A stretch of DNA of 7,266 bases from Cyclobacteriaceae bacterium (GCA_029882675.1 JAOUKJ010000198.1:1-7266); one strand, 5' to 3'. Positions 1-5,762 are shown, numbered from the stretch's first letter. The notes: generated from the letters alone by a model not told the origin. Program-made: numbers and translations.

Positions 1-1007
1 TTTGCATTTTTTGTGAGCAGTGGCACAAGGCCAAAACGGGAAGCATATAAAACGATAAGTGCGCCAAAGCCAATGACATATACCAAAGGATCATTGAGTC
101 CGTCGGCAGTGATGGTCATACCAAATACAATAAAGAAAAAGGTACGTACCACAAAAGAGCTTTCCAGCGTAAGTACTTTCAGGTCTTCCAGTGTCTCACT
201 AAATGATTGGGTATTTACAAGCTTGAGCAAAGAACCTTTAAAAAACAGCTCCCTGTTGTTGATCATAAGGCCAAAGACAAGAATAAAAATTAGTGATGAA
301 AGATGAAACAGCTTCCCTACACTATATAATAAGATGAGCACGGCAATGGGCAGAAATAACTTTACCTGCCCTGTTACCTTTTGGATCAGGGCGATTACAA
401 GGTAACCCAGAATCGCAGACACAATAAGGGTCAGCAGCACATTTCCCGTAATATTCAGCGCGATCTCTCCTGTTGATTCCGTATCAACCGAATCGAGCAA
501 AAAATAAAAAAACATGATCCCGACAATATCAGAAAATGCCGATTCATAAATTAGAAATTCCTTGCGGTGTTCACTCAGGTGCTGAATGCTGGGAATAATG
601 ATCGCGCTACTCATAATAGCCAATGGCAGGGCATAGGCAAGGGAACGGGTGAAATCAACCGAGTAGAAGAAGCCGATAAGCCAGGCAATGACCAATGCAT
701 TTATCACCAATAGAAGGATTGCCGAGGCAATGGCTTTTAGCATAATGCCTGCTTTTTCTTTCTTTAATTCCAAATCAAGAGAGGCCTCCAAAACAATCAT
801 GATAAGACCAATAGCACCTAATATTTCCAGAAAAGGTTTTAAATCTATAAAATCCTCAGGCAAAAATATACTGATGATAAATCCGGTGAAAATGAGCAGT
901 ATAACAGAAGGTACCCGGCTTATCCTCGAAATATAATTGTAGAGGTATGAAAGGATAATGATCATGGAAAGCCCAATCATCACCCAGTAAATATTTAGAC
1001 TATCCAT
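1..1007 (-). CDS. Cation:proton antiporter (Na+/H+ exchanger family), 3' end cut off by window edge
   Basis: This is an inner-membrane antiporter that exchanges Na+ or K+ for protons, for pH and ion balance. I translated it from the minus strand, ATG at 1005-1007; 335 codons are open to the left edge, so the C-terminus (perhaps 50-100 residues or more) is missing. The protein is very hydrophobic, with roughly ten or eleven membrane segments (about 7-23, 34-50, 59-77, 92-115, 124-141, 153-171, 184-208, 217-250, 284-300, 308-330). The segment around 152-166 holds the family ion-binding signature: E155, S159 and D160 in YESAFSDIVG. The spacing matches the E-x3-N-D of CPA1 exchangers such as NhaP, with Ser in place of Asn. 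R288 in VVRTFFF may be the conserved arginine near the ion site. No cytoplasmic regulatory domain (TrkA-N type) is visible in the part present. A terminator at 1055-1084 separates it from the upstream gene on the same strand, so it probably has its own promoter. Ion specificity cannot be read from the sequence. Confidence 0.87.
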   Translation of the reverse strand, partial: MDSLNIYWVMIGLSMIIILSYLYNYISRISRVPSVILLIFTGFIISIFLPEDFIDLKPFLEILGAIGLIMIVLEASLDLELKKEKAGIMLKAIASAILLLVINALVIAWLIGFFYSVDFTRSLAYALPLAIMSSAIIIPSIQHLSEHRKEFLIYESAFSDIVGIMFFYFLLDSVDTESTGEIALNITGNVLLTLIVSAILGYLVIALIQKVTGQVKLFLPIAVLILLYSVGKLFHLSSLIFILVFGLMINNRELFFKGSLLKLVNTQSFSETLEDLKVLTLESSFVVRTFFFIVFGMTITADGLNDPLVYVIGFGALIVLYASRFGLVPLLTKNA

Positions 1008-1054
1008 GGAAAAAGTGTTATGGCTGAAGTTTACAATTTAACGAAATACAAATA

Positions 1055-1084
1055 AATAAAAAAGGGAAGCATGCGCTTCCCTTT
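1055..1084 (-). terminator. Rho-independent terminator of the thioredoxin-fold gene
   Basis: A perfect 10-bp stem, AAAGGGAAGC (1061-1070) with GCTTCCCTTT (1075-1084), encloses a 4-nt loop. Read on the minus strand, the stem is followed by TTTATTTATTT; with the last three bases of the stem this gives six T in a row. It lies 24 bases after the stop codon of the gene at 1108-1656, so it ends that transcript and insulates the antiporter gene. The plus-strand side lacks a comparable T run. Confidence 0.85.
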
Positions 1085-1107
1085 CCATGAAAAATATTTT
1101 AAAAATT

Positions 1108-1656
1108 TTATTTCACAATCTGGTCTTCTATGTCATCCATTTTCTGTTCACTATAGGCCCCACTGGTGGCGTAGACAATCTTTCCCGATTCATCGAGCAG
1201 AAAGAAATAGGGAACGTCCTTTTTATCAAAGCTCAGGGAATCTTTATAGGCACTAATACTGCCTTTATAAAAAAGCAGATTGGACTGTAATTTAGGATCA
1301 AGGTTTTCAGCGGCCTGTTTCTTAGCCGTACCCGTGGCCGCTGCCTTCACACCGGTAAACATTGGCACGAGATATACGTTGATATCATAGGCAAAAGCCG
1401 AAAAAAGTGAAGGTTTTTCCGGACGGTAGATAAATGTATTATAGAGCGGAATTAACCAGGTACTCAGGTCTTTTTCAGACTTTTTGGAATATGCCAGGCC
1501 AACCAAAGTAAATTTTCCCTTGGCATCCTGGGGGAGGGTAATCACCTTGTCTTCTACGGTCTCGGCTTCCAGTACGGGAAAAATATCACCAACCTGTGCG
1601 CTGGCCTGGCCTAAACCGTATATAAAACAAAGAGATATAATGATCAGTTTTTTCAT
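1108..1656 (-). CDS. Exported thioredoxin-fold (TlpA/peroxiredoxin-like) protein lacking cysteines
   Basis: This 182-residue protein has a clear Sec signal peptide (MKK, then the hydrophobic LIIISLCFIYGLG, then AxA-type cleavage after QASA at about residue 20), so it should act in the periplasm or envelope. An in-frame start 18 codons upstream (1710) exists, but that extension is polar and would bury the signal peptide, so I chose 1656. The mature part resembles a thioredoxin-like fold: a DIFPVLEAETVEDKVITLP opening like the 'P.F.L....G..v.L' of TlpA and peroxiredoxins, a strand FTLVGLAYS at 49-57, and near the C-terminus DVPYFFLLDESGKIVY, where P149 sits at the cis-proline position. The position that would hold the active-site CxxC reads AYSKKSEKD. 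The only Cys (C10) is in the signal peptide, so the mature protein cannot do thiol chemistry. A binding, chaperone or assembly role (compare ATP10-like proteins) is conceivable but unproven. The divergent neighbour is the DUF1080 gene. A weak -7-like TATCTTCG lies at 1690-1697 on the minus strand. Confidence 0.78.
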   Translation of the reverse strand: MKKLIIISLCFIYGLGQASAQVGDIFPVLEAETVEDKVITLPQDAKGKFTLVGLAYSKKSEKDLSTWLIPLYNTFIYRPEKPSLFSAFAYDINVYLVPMFTGVKAAATGTAKKQAAENLDPKLQSNLLFYKGSISAYKDSLSFDKKDVPYFFLLDESGKIVYATSGAYSEQKMDDIEDQIVK

Positions 1657-1874
1657 AAGTCTATAATAATAATTAGTAATTTGAGTTGTCGAAGATAAAA
1701 CAAAAATCATGCTTTAATATACAACTTTCCGAAATTCAGTCTTAATCGAAGACGAATGGAGGAATTAGGCCGTTAATGAAAGATTGATTACTTTATTTTG
1801 TATTTGCATACAGGTTCTCAATTCTTTTCCCTATGTTTATCGACCTAAAACCAAAATACACAAATTTAATTTTA

Positions 1875-2480
1875 ATGAAAAAGATGAAAGCGAATATTCT
1901 AGTTATCATGGCTTTGCTGTTATTACCGGGAATGGTGTTTCAGGCCAATAGCCAGAAGATGAAAAGTATTTTCAACGGCAAGGACCTCAAAGGCTGGGTA
2001 GCCCCTGAAAACAATGTTTGGTGGAGCGTTGCAGATGGTATGCTGTCCGTTGAAAATGGCCCTGACAGAAAGGAATCAATATTATGGACCAAAGGATCTT
2101 ATGAAAATTTTGTTGTCCAACTCGATTTTAAATTTGGCAAAGGGACAGTCGATTCAGGGGTATTTCTGCGTAATGACAGCCAACAAATACAGATAGGTAT
2201 TTCCGGATCACTCAAACGGGATCTGACCTGCTCACCGTATATTCCCGGAAAAGGTTATCCCGTGGAAGCCGAAGGGGTAGAAGACCTGTTGAAACAAGAC
2301 GACTGGAACACCATGAAAATTCAGGCCATAGGCAATGTCTACACGGTATGGCTTAATGGAAGCCAGGTGTTGACATATACCTCTGACAATGCCATTGATC
2401 AGGGCCCTATCGGTTTACAGTTACATCAAAAAAATGAAATGTCTATTGATTTTAAAAATATTTCAGTAGGAAAACTTTAA
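1875..2480 (+). CDS. Secreted DUF1080 protein (3-keto-disaccharide hydrolase type, LamG-like fold)
   Basis: This 201-residue protein has a signal peptide (MKKMKAN, hydrophobic residues 8-22, likely cleavage near ANS-Q at 24-27). An upstream in-frame ATG at 1833 would add 14 residues before MKKMK, so I prefer 1875; M4 (1884) is also possible. The mature part is a single DUF1080 domain (PF06439), a concanavalin-like beta-sandwich. Hallmarks are SIFNGKDLKGW at 31-41, WWSVADGMLSVENG at 49-62, YENFVVQLDFKF at 76-87, DSGVFLRN at 93-100, DDWNTMKIQAIGN at 142-154, VWLNG at 158-162 and GPIGLQLH at 177-184. Some family members hydrolyse 3-keto-glycosides made by periplasmic glucoside 3-dehydrogenases. 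Others are only presumed carbohydrate-active, and no 3-dehydrogenase gene is visible here. It is a compact single-domain member with no extra carbohydrate-binding module. Candidate promoter elements upstream (TTATTTTG, 1793-1800) are poor matches. Confidence 0.88.
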   Translation: MKKMKANILVIMALLLLPGMVFQANSQKMKSIFNGKDLKGWVAPENNVWWSVADGMLSVENGPDRKESILWTKGSYENFVVQLDFKFGKGTVDSGVFLRNDSQQIQIGISGSLKRDLTCSPYIPGKGYPVEAEGVEDLLKQDDWNTMKIQAIGNVYTVWLNGSQVLTYTSDNAIDQGPIGLQLHQKNEMSIDFKNISVGKL

Positions 2481-2607
2481 GTGATCTGAGCCCGGGCTGA
2501 ATGCAGGCCACGAATAGTAGTATTTCCATTCATGGCTATTTTATTCATATAAGATACTTGTGCAAGCCTATGGAACTTTTATCACAAACAACTAAATTGT
2601 AATACTT

Positions 2608-2615
2608 TATCTTTG
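2608..2615 (+). promoter_or_regulatory. Bacteroidetes-type -7 element for the DUF302 gene
   Basis: TATCTTTG matches TAnnTTTG exactly. It lies 25 bases before the ATG at 2641, predicting a short leader of about 18-20 nt. No good TTG -33 element is seen at the expected distance, so the assignment rests on the -7 box alone. The leader (ending AAAAGAA before ATG) has no real Shine-Dalgarno sequence, as is usual in this phylum. Confidence 0.5.
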
Positions 2616-2640
2616 AAAAAAAACGATAAACATAAAAGAA

Positions 2641-3030
2641 ATGAGCTATTACTTTGCAACAACATTAACGGATACCACTTTTGACCAGGCAATAGAAAAA
2701 GTGACCGAAGAATTAAAAAAGGAAGGTTTTGGTGTATTAACCGAAATTGACGTAAAAGCCACCTTAAAGAAAAAAATTGACGTGGATTTTAAGCCATATC
2801 GCATTTTGGGTGCCTGTAATCCCGGATTTGCCCATAAAGCATTATCGGCGGAGGATAAAATAGGTGTCTTTTTACCCTGTAATGTAATCGTTACGCAAAA
2901 CGATGATGGCAACATCGATGTTGCCGCAGTGGATCCCATTGCCTCAATGATTTCTGTGAAAAACGAAAGTCTGGGCGGCATTGCTGGTCAGGTTCAGGAA
3001 AAGCTTAAAAGGGTTATTGCGGCCCTGTAA
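2641..3030 (+). CDS. DUF302 domain protein
   Basis: This 129-residue soluble protein has no signal peptide or membrane segment and consists of one DUF302 domain (PF03625) over nearly its full length. Visible family features are the N-terminal strand SYYFATTL followed by a helix (TFDQAIEKVTEELKKEGFGVLTEIDV), then YRILGACNPGFAHKAL with C59, then GVFLPCNVIVTQ with C80, and a final helix from about 111. The two Cys positions, in ACNP and LPCN, are typical of the family. The biochemical role of DUF302 is not established; small homologues occur alone or fused to other domains, and a metal- or redox-related function is only a guess. The start at 2641 is supported by a -7 box 25 bases upstream. It is convergent with the serine racemase-like gene and shares its 3' inverted repeat. 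It appears to be a single-gene transcript. Confidence 0.87.
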   Translation: MSYYFATTLTDTTFDQAIEKVTEELKKEGFGVLTEIDVKATLKKKIDVDFKPYRILGACNPGFAHKALSAEDKIGVFLPCNVIVTQNDDGNIDVAAVDPIASMISVKNESLGGIAGQVQEKLKRVIAAL

Positions 3031-3039
3031 AAGGCCTCT

Positions 3040-3085
3040 CTTCCATTATTATTTTGCGTCTTCAGGCGCAAAATAATAATGGAAG
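3040..3085. terminator. Bidirectional hairpin between convergent genes
   Basis: A perfect 19-bp inverted repeat has arms at 3040-3058 and 3067-3085, separated by an 8-nt loop (TCTTCAGG). The loop-proximal ends are GC-rich (TTTTGCG / CGCAAAA) and the rest is AT-rich. It starts 10 bases after the DUF302 stop codon, and its other arm ends directly at the stop codon of the minus-strand gene (TTA at 3086-3088), so it can serve both. T tracts are imperfect: on plus, six T follow at 3095-3100; on minus, CCTTTT follows after six bases. It might act partly as a 3' stabilising hairpin. Confidence 0.7.
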
Positions 3086-4054
3086 TTAGTTCGTTTTTTC
3101 TCCCAATCCCTCAAAAAATGTATTGAGGTCTACATTTCCTCCACTGAGGATGATACCTACTTTTTTGCCCTTTAAAAGGTGTGTGTTTTGGAGTACAGCA
3201 GCCAGTGGAACCGCTCCTGAGGGCTCCACAATAATCTTCATGCGTTCCCATATCAGGCGCATGGCATGAATAATTTCCCCATCCGAAACAGTGACAATTG
3301 CTTCCACACCTTGTTTAATGATCTCAAATGTGCGTTCGCCAAGGGAAGTGAGCAAACCATCTGCAATAGTGTCCGGGTTTATAGAAGGTAATATTTTTCC
3401 GGCCTGAAGGGAGCGGTGAGCATCATCGGCACCCCGGGGTTCACCGGCATATACTTTTAGGTTACGGCCAAAATATTTAGCTGCCAGGATGGTACCGCTC
3501 AACAGGCCTCCTCCACCCACAGGAGTAAAAATGACATCAAGATCCGGGTGGTCTTCAATGAGTTCCATGGCTGCAGTGGCTTGTCCGGCAATGATTCTGT
3601 AGTCATCGTATGGATGAATAAATTGTGCTCCCGTATCTTCAACAACCTGCTTTAGTGTGGCTTCTCGGGCAGTTTGTGTTGGTTCACATGTTATTATTTT
3701 TGCTCCATAGCCCCTGACTGCCTTTTTCTTAATGTCCGGAGCGGTTCGGGGCATCACGATATATGCTGGTATGCCCTTTAACGATGCTGCCCAGGCCACT
3801 GCCTGCGCGTGATTACCTGATGAATGGGTGGCTACGCCCTTTTTAAGCCCATCACCTGGCAGCGATAAAAGTGCATTGGTAGCCCCTCGTGCCTTGAACG
3901 CTCCAATTTTTTGCATATTTTCACATTTAAAAAATAACCTTGCTTCACTGAGTTTATCCAAGGTTTTGCAATGCATTACAGGTGTACGGTGAATATAGGG
4001 AGCAATCTTGTATTGAGCAGCTTCCAGGGCCTCTTTTCCAGGAATTTCCATCAT
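3086..4054 (-). CDS. PLP-dependent serine/threonine dehydratase, serine racemase-like
   Basis: This 322-residue cytoplasmic fold-type II PLP enzyme would either deaminate L-Thr/L-Ser to 2-oxo acids and ammonia or racemise serine. With start 4054 as residue 1, the PLP Schiff-base lysine is K54 in AFKARG; SSGNH at 78-82 binds the PLP/substrate carboxylate; the phosphate-binding loop is GGGG at 180-183; and S304 in LSGGNVD sits at the pyridine nitrogen. The order THSSGNHAQA, GIPAYIVMPRTAPD, CEPTQTARE, EPRGADD, PDTIADG, WERMK and LSGGNVDL follows eukaryotic serine racemase very closely. E205, A209 and D211 match its divalent-metal site. There is no C-terminal ACT domain, so it is not a feedback-inhibited biosynthetic IlvA but is of catabolic (TdcB-like) or racemase size. 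ATG codons at 4078, 4054 and 4051 are all possible; I chose 4054 because the family begins close to this point and the 4078 extension (MQLILPLI) is atypical. There is no Shine-Dalgarno sequence. It is divergent from rpsU and shows no operon partner. Confidence 0.92.
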   Translation of the reverse strand: MMEIPGKEALEAAQYKIAPYIHRTPVMHCKTLDKLSEARLFFKCENMQKIGAFKARGATNALLSLPGDGLKKGVATHSSGNHAQAVAWAASLKGIPAYIVMPRTAPDIKKKAVRGYGAKIITCEPTQTAREATLKQVVEDTGAQFIHPYDDYRIIAGQATAAMELIEDHPDLDVIFTPVGGGGLLSGTILAAKYFGRNLKVYAGEPRGADDAHRSLQAGKILPSINPDTIADGLLTSLGERTFEIIKQGVEAIVTVSDGEIIHAMRLIWERMKIIVEPSGAVPLAAVLQNTHLLKGKKVGIILSGGNVDLNTFFEGLGEKTN

Positions 4055-4137
4055 GATTAGGGGTAAAATTAATTGCATCAAATTTCTCTATTTCAATGGA
4101 TAATTAAAATCACATCAGAATAATTAATTTTGTCTGT

Positions 4138-4168
4138 TGGTTTATTTAAATCTGTTCATTACCTTTGC
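4138..4168 (+). promoter_or_regulatory. rpsU promoter (Bacteroidetes -33/-7)
   Basis: A TTG at 4138-4140 and TACCTTTG at 4161-4168 are separated by 20 bases, matching the Bacteroidetes consensus TTG-N(17-23)-TAnnTTTG in full. Transcription should start near 4174-4176, giving a leader of about 28-30 nt that carries the Shine-Dalgarno sequence. This is the best promoter in the window. Confidence 0.78.
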
Positions 4169-4185
4169 AGGCCAATTTTACATAA

Positions 4186-4195
4186 AAGGAGGTGT
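4186..4195 (+). promoter_or_regulatory. rpsU: Complete Shine-Dalgarno sequence of rpsU
   Basis: AAAGGAGGTG is complementary over at least eight bases to the usual 3' end of 16S rRNA (CACCUCCUUU). It sits 8 bases before the ATG (10 bases from the last G of GGAGG). No other gene in the window has anything comparable. In Bacteroidia the anti-Shine-Dalgarno is normally masked on the 30S subunit by bS21 with bS18 and bS6, and rpsU is known as an exceptional gene with a strong site. Ribosomes lacking bS21 would thus translate rpsU preferentially, which is an autoregulatory loop. The sequence is directly seen; the regulation here is inferred from that knowledge. Confidence 0.88.
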
Positions 4196-4203
4196 AAATA
4201 ATT

Positions 4204-4398
4204 ATGATTGTAATCAACGTAAAAGAAAACGAATCAATTGACAGGGCTTTAAAGCGCTTTAAAAAGAAATTCGAAAAAACTGGTGTTCTCAGGGAACTTC
4301 GTTCTCGTACTTTCTACGAAAAACCCTCAATTACCAGGAGAGATGAGAAGATAAAAGCCGCATACCGTCAAAAAAGATATGCTGAAGAAAATTACTAG
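4204..4398 (+). CDS. rpsU: 30S ribosomal protein bS21
   Basis: This 64-residue, highly basic protein is of normal bS21 length. The N-terminal strand MIVINVKENESIDRALKRFKKK and the helix continuing with VLRELRSRTFYEKPS are diagnostic, followed by a basic C-terminal tail (RRDEKIKAAYRQKRY). bS21 binds the 30S platform near the 3' end of 16S rRNA and influences initiation. In Bacteroidia it also helps sequester the anti-Shine-Dalgarno, which fits the strong Shine-Dalgarno in its own leader. The start is fixed by that site. It is followed by a hairpin terminator, then xerC and hpf on the same strand, an arrangement often seen in Bacteroidetes. Confidence 0.97.
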   Translation: MIVINVKENESIDRALKRFKKKFEKTGVLRELRSRTFYEKPSITRRDEKIKAAYRQKRYAEENY

Positions 4399-4434
4399 AA
4401 AGTAATATTTTTATTCAGAAATTTTTTATAGATT

Positions 4435-4465
4435 AGTACTGTACACGCAGTACTTTTTTATTTTT
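4435..4465 (+). terminator. Terminator or attenuator between rpsU and xerC
   Basis: A 7-bp stem, AGTACTG (4435-4441) with CAGTACT (4448-4454), has a 6-nt loop, followed by a T-rich tail TTTTT-A-TTTTT. It has the form of an intrinsic terminator, but the stem is short and only moderately GC-rich, so some read-through is likely. The tail runs almost to the ATG of xerC at 4467. It would lower xerC and hpf expression relative to rpsU. Confidence 0.7.
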
Positions 4466-4466
4466 A

Positions 4467-5348
4467 ATGAAATCGAGCTTTTTAAAATATCTCAGCTTTG
4501 AAAGGCGGTATAGCCCACACACGGTTTCATCCTATTCAACAGATCTTGAGCAGTTTAGTGCATTTCTGAAAAGCGAATTTGAAATTGCTAATTTGGAAGA
4601 AGCATTGCACCCTCAAGTCAGGGCCTGGCTTATCCACTTGGTAGAAAAAAAACTTTCTCCTACCACTATAAATAGAAAAATTTCTACATTACGGGCTTAT
4701 TACAAATTCCTGTTGAAAAGGGAAGCCATTCAGGTGAATCCTACGGCAAAGGTAAGGGTACTAAAAAAGGCAAATAAACTCCCTCGGTTTGTAAAGGAAG
4801 ATGATATGGTTCGGCTGCTGGAGAATCTACACTATAGCGACAATTTTGCAGGTCAACGGGACAAAATGGTGTTGGAGTTGTTATATGGTACGGGAATACG
4901 TCTGGCTGAACTTCTCGGACTCACGGAAGAGCAAATTGATTTGGAGAAAAAAGAAATAAAAGTACTCGGTAAAAGAAACAAGGAGCGAATTATTCCGTTA
5001 TCAGGAGAACTGACAACGGTAATTAGCCGTTATAAAAGTATTAAGATAGATGAATTCAGGGGAATGGCCAGTAAACATCTTATAGTTACTGATGAAGGGA
5101 AAATTGGATACCCCATGTTGATTTATAGAATTACGAAAAATTATCTGGCGCAATTTACGACACTGGATAAACGGAGTCCGCATGTGTTGAGGCATACTTT
5201 TGCAACTCATTTGTTGAATAAAGGAGCTGAACTCAACGCGGTAAAAGAATTGCTTGGGCATTCCAGCCTGGCGGCTACTCAGGTATATACCCATAATTCG
5301 CTGGAAAAACTAAAGGATGTTTTTGCCCAGGCACATCCTAAAGCATAA
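4467..5348 (+). CDS. xerC: Site-specific tyrosine recombinase XerC/XerD
   Basis: This 293-residue recombinase acts with a partner at the chromosomal dif site to resolve chromosome dimers, working in the cytoplasm at the terminus. The N-terminal SAM-like core-binding domain spans about 1-85 (FLKYLSFERRYSPHTVSSY; SPTTINRKISTLRAYYKFL). The catalytic domain follows at about 105-290. All catalytic residues are present: R145 (GTGIRLAELL), K169 (GKRNKERIIP), H239 and R242 (HVLRHTFATHLL), H265 (LLGHSSLAATQ) and the nucleophile Y274 (VYTH). Length and motifs fit the housekeeping Xer proteins rather than a phage or transposon integrase, and no mobile-element genes are nearby. XerC and XerD cannot be told apart confidently; the rpsU-adjacent position favours the copy usually annotated xerC in Bacteroidetes. 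The first Met matches the usual N-terminus. No Shine-Dalgarno sequence is present; the ATG lies directly after the T-rich terminator tail. hpf follows after 29 bases. Confidence 0.94.
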   Translation: MKSSFLKYLSFERRYSPHTVSSYSTDLEQFSAFLKSEFEIANLEEALHPQVRAWLIHLVEKKLSPTTINRKISTLRAYYKFLLKREAIQVNPTAKVRVLKKANKLPRFVKEDDMVRLLENLHYSDNFAGQRDKMVLELLYGTGIRLAELLGLTEEQIDLEKKEIKVLGKRNKERIIPLSGELTTVISRYKSIKIDEFRGMASKHLIVTDEGKIGYPMLIYRITKNYLAQFTTLDKRSPHVLRHTFATHLLNKGAELNAVKELLGHSSLAATQVYTHNSLEKLKDVFAQAHPKA

Positions 5349-5377
5349 ATATTGTTTAATTCTTAAATGTGTTGATT

Positions 5378-5674
5378 ATGAAATTACAAGTGCATTCTAT
5401 CCACTTTGACGCAGACGAAAAACTTTTACAGTATATTCAAAAAAAAGCTGATAAGCTCGATAAACTGTTTGATCGGATTGTAGATGGTGAAGTATTCCTG
5501 AAATTGAACAATTCCGGAGTAGAGAACAAGACGGTGGAAATAAAAATAAGAATTCCAGGCTCGAGCCTTTTCGCAAAGGAGCAAGCCAAATCCTTCGAAG
5601 AGGCCACAGACCTGTCCGTCGAAGCCTTACGCAGACAATTGAAAAAGCACAAAGAAAAGCTGAACGCTTTTTAG
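5378..5674 (+). CDS. hpf: Ribosome hibernation-promoting factor (short HPF/RaiA, YfiA family)
   Basis: This 98-residue protein has the S30AE/sigma-54 modulation fold (beta-alpha-beta3-alpha). The first strand is MKLQVHSIHFDA, helix 1 is DEKLLQYIQKKADKLDKLFDRI, the strands cover about 35-65 (DGEVFLKLNN; KTVEIKIRIPG; SSLFAKEQ), and helix 2 is FEEATDLSVEALRRQLKKHKEKL with a basic end. It binds the 30S decoding region in stationary phase and stabilises inactive ribosomes. It is the short form: the C-terminal dimerisation domain of long HPF is absent. The ATG at 5378 is chosen over a GTG three codons upstream because the family starts with M-[KR]-[IVL]. It lies 29 bases after xerC, probably co-transcribed, and is followed by a strong terminator. 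Confidence 0.93.
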   Translation: MKLQVHSIHFDADEKLLQYIQKKADKLDKLFDRIVDGEVFLKLNNSGVENKTVEIKIRIPGSSLFAKEQAKSFEEATDLSVEALRRQLKKHKEKLNAF

Positions 5675-5703
5675 CGATTCGCTGTAAACTATATTTACCC
5701 ACA

Positions 5704-5733
5704 AGCTGTCCTGTTTACAGGACGGCTTTTTTT
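5704..5733 (+). terminator. Strong intrinsic terminator after hpf
   Basis: A 10-bp stem, AGCTGTCCTG (5704-5713) with CAGGACGGCT (5718-5727), contains one G-U pair and a TTTA loop, and is followed by TTTTTT to 5733 (seven T in all from 5727). It lies 30 bases after the hpf stop codon. It closes the rpsU-xerC-hpf unit and separates it from the DUF2807 gene. Confidence 0.9.
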
Positions 5734-5762
5734 ATTTCCCGGAAACCTTTTCATTTTTTCAT

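Noticed and set aside
13..936. Plus-strand open frames of 97 and 82 residues within the first kilobase.
   Set aside because: They lie antisense to the well-supported antiporter, have no recognisable domain and show low-complexity Ser/Lys/Ile composition typical of an antisense frame.
1657..1710. N-terminal extension of the thioredoxin-fold protein to an upstream start.
   Set aside because: The added residues (MIFVLSSTTQITNYYYRL) precede a textbook signal peptide and overlap the likely promoter region; start 1656 fits better.
1793..1800. TTATTTTG as a -7 promoter element for the DUF1080 gene.
   Set aside because: It mismatches the consensus at the key second base and the nearest TTG upstream is far too close, so I did not annotate it.
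2489..2498. Perfect palindrome AGCCCGGGCT just after the DUF1080 stop codon, considered as a terminator or operator.
   Set aside because: It has no loop, no following T tract and no second copy nearby, so it is too short to support a call.
4467..5348. Tyrosine recombinase as a phage or integrative-element integrase.
   Set aside because: Length, full Xer motif set and the rpsU/hpf neighbours fit the housekeeping dimer-resolution enzyme; there is no att-like repeat, tRNA or mobile gene nearby.
5001..5702. Minus-strand open frames of 71-101 residues opposite xerC and hpf.
   Set aside because: Antisense frames of strongly supported genes, with no domain or start signal of their own.
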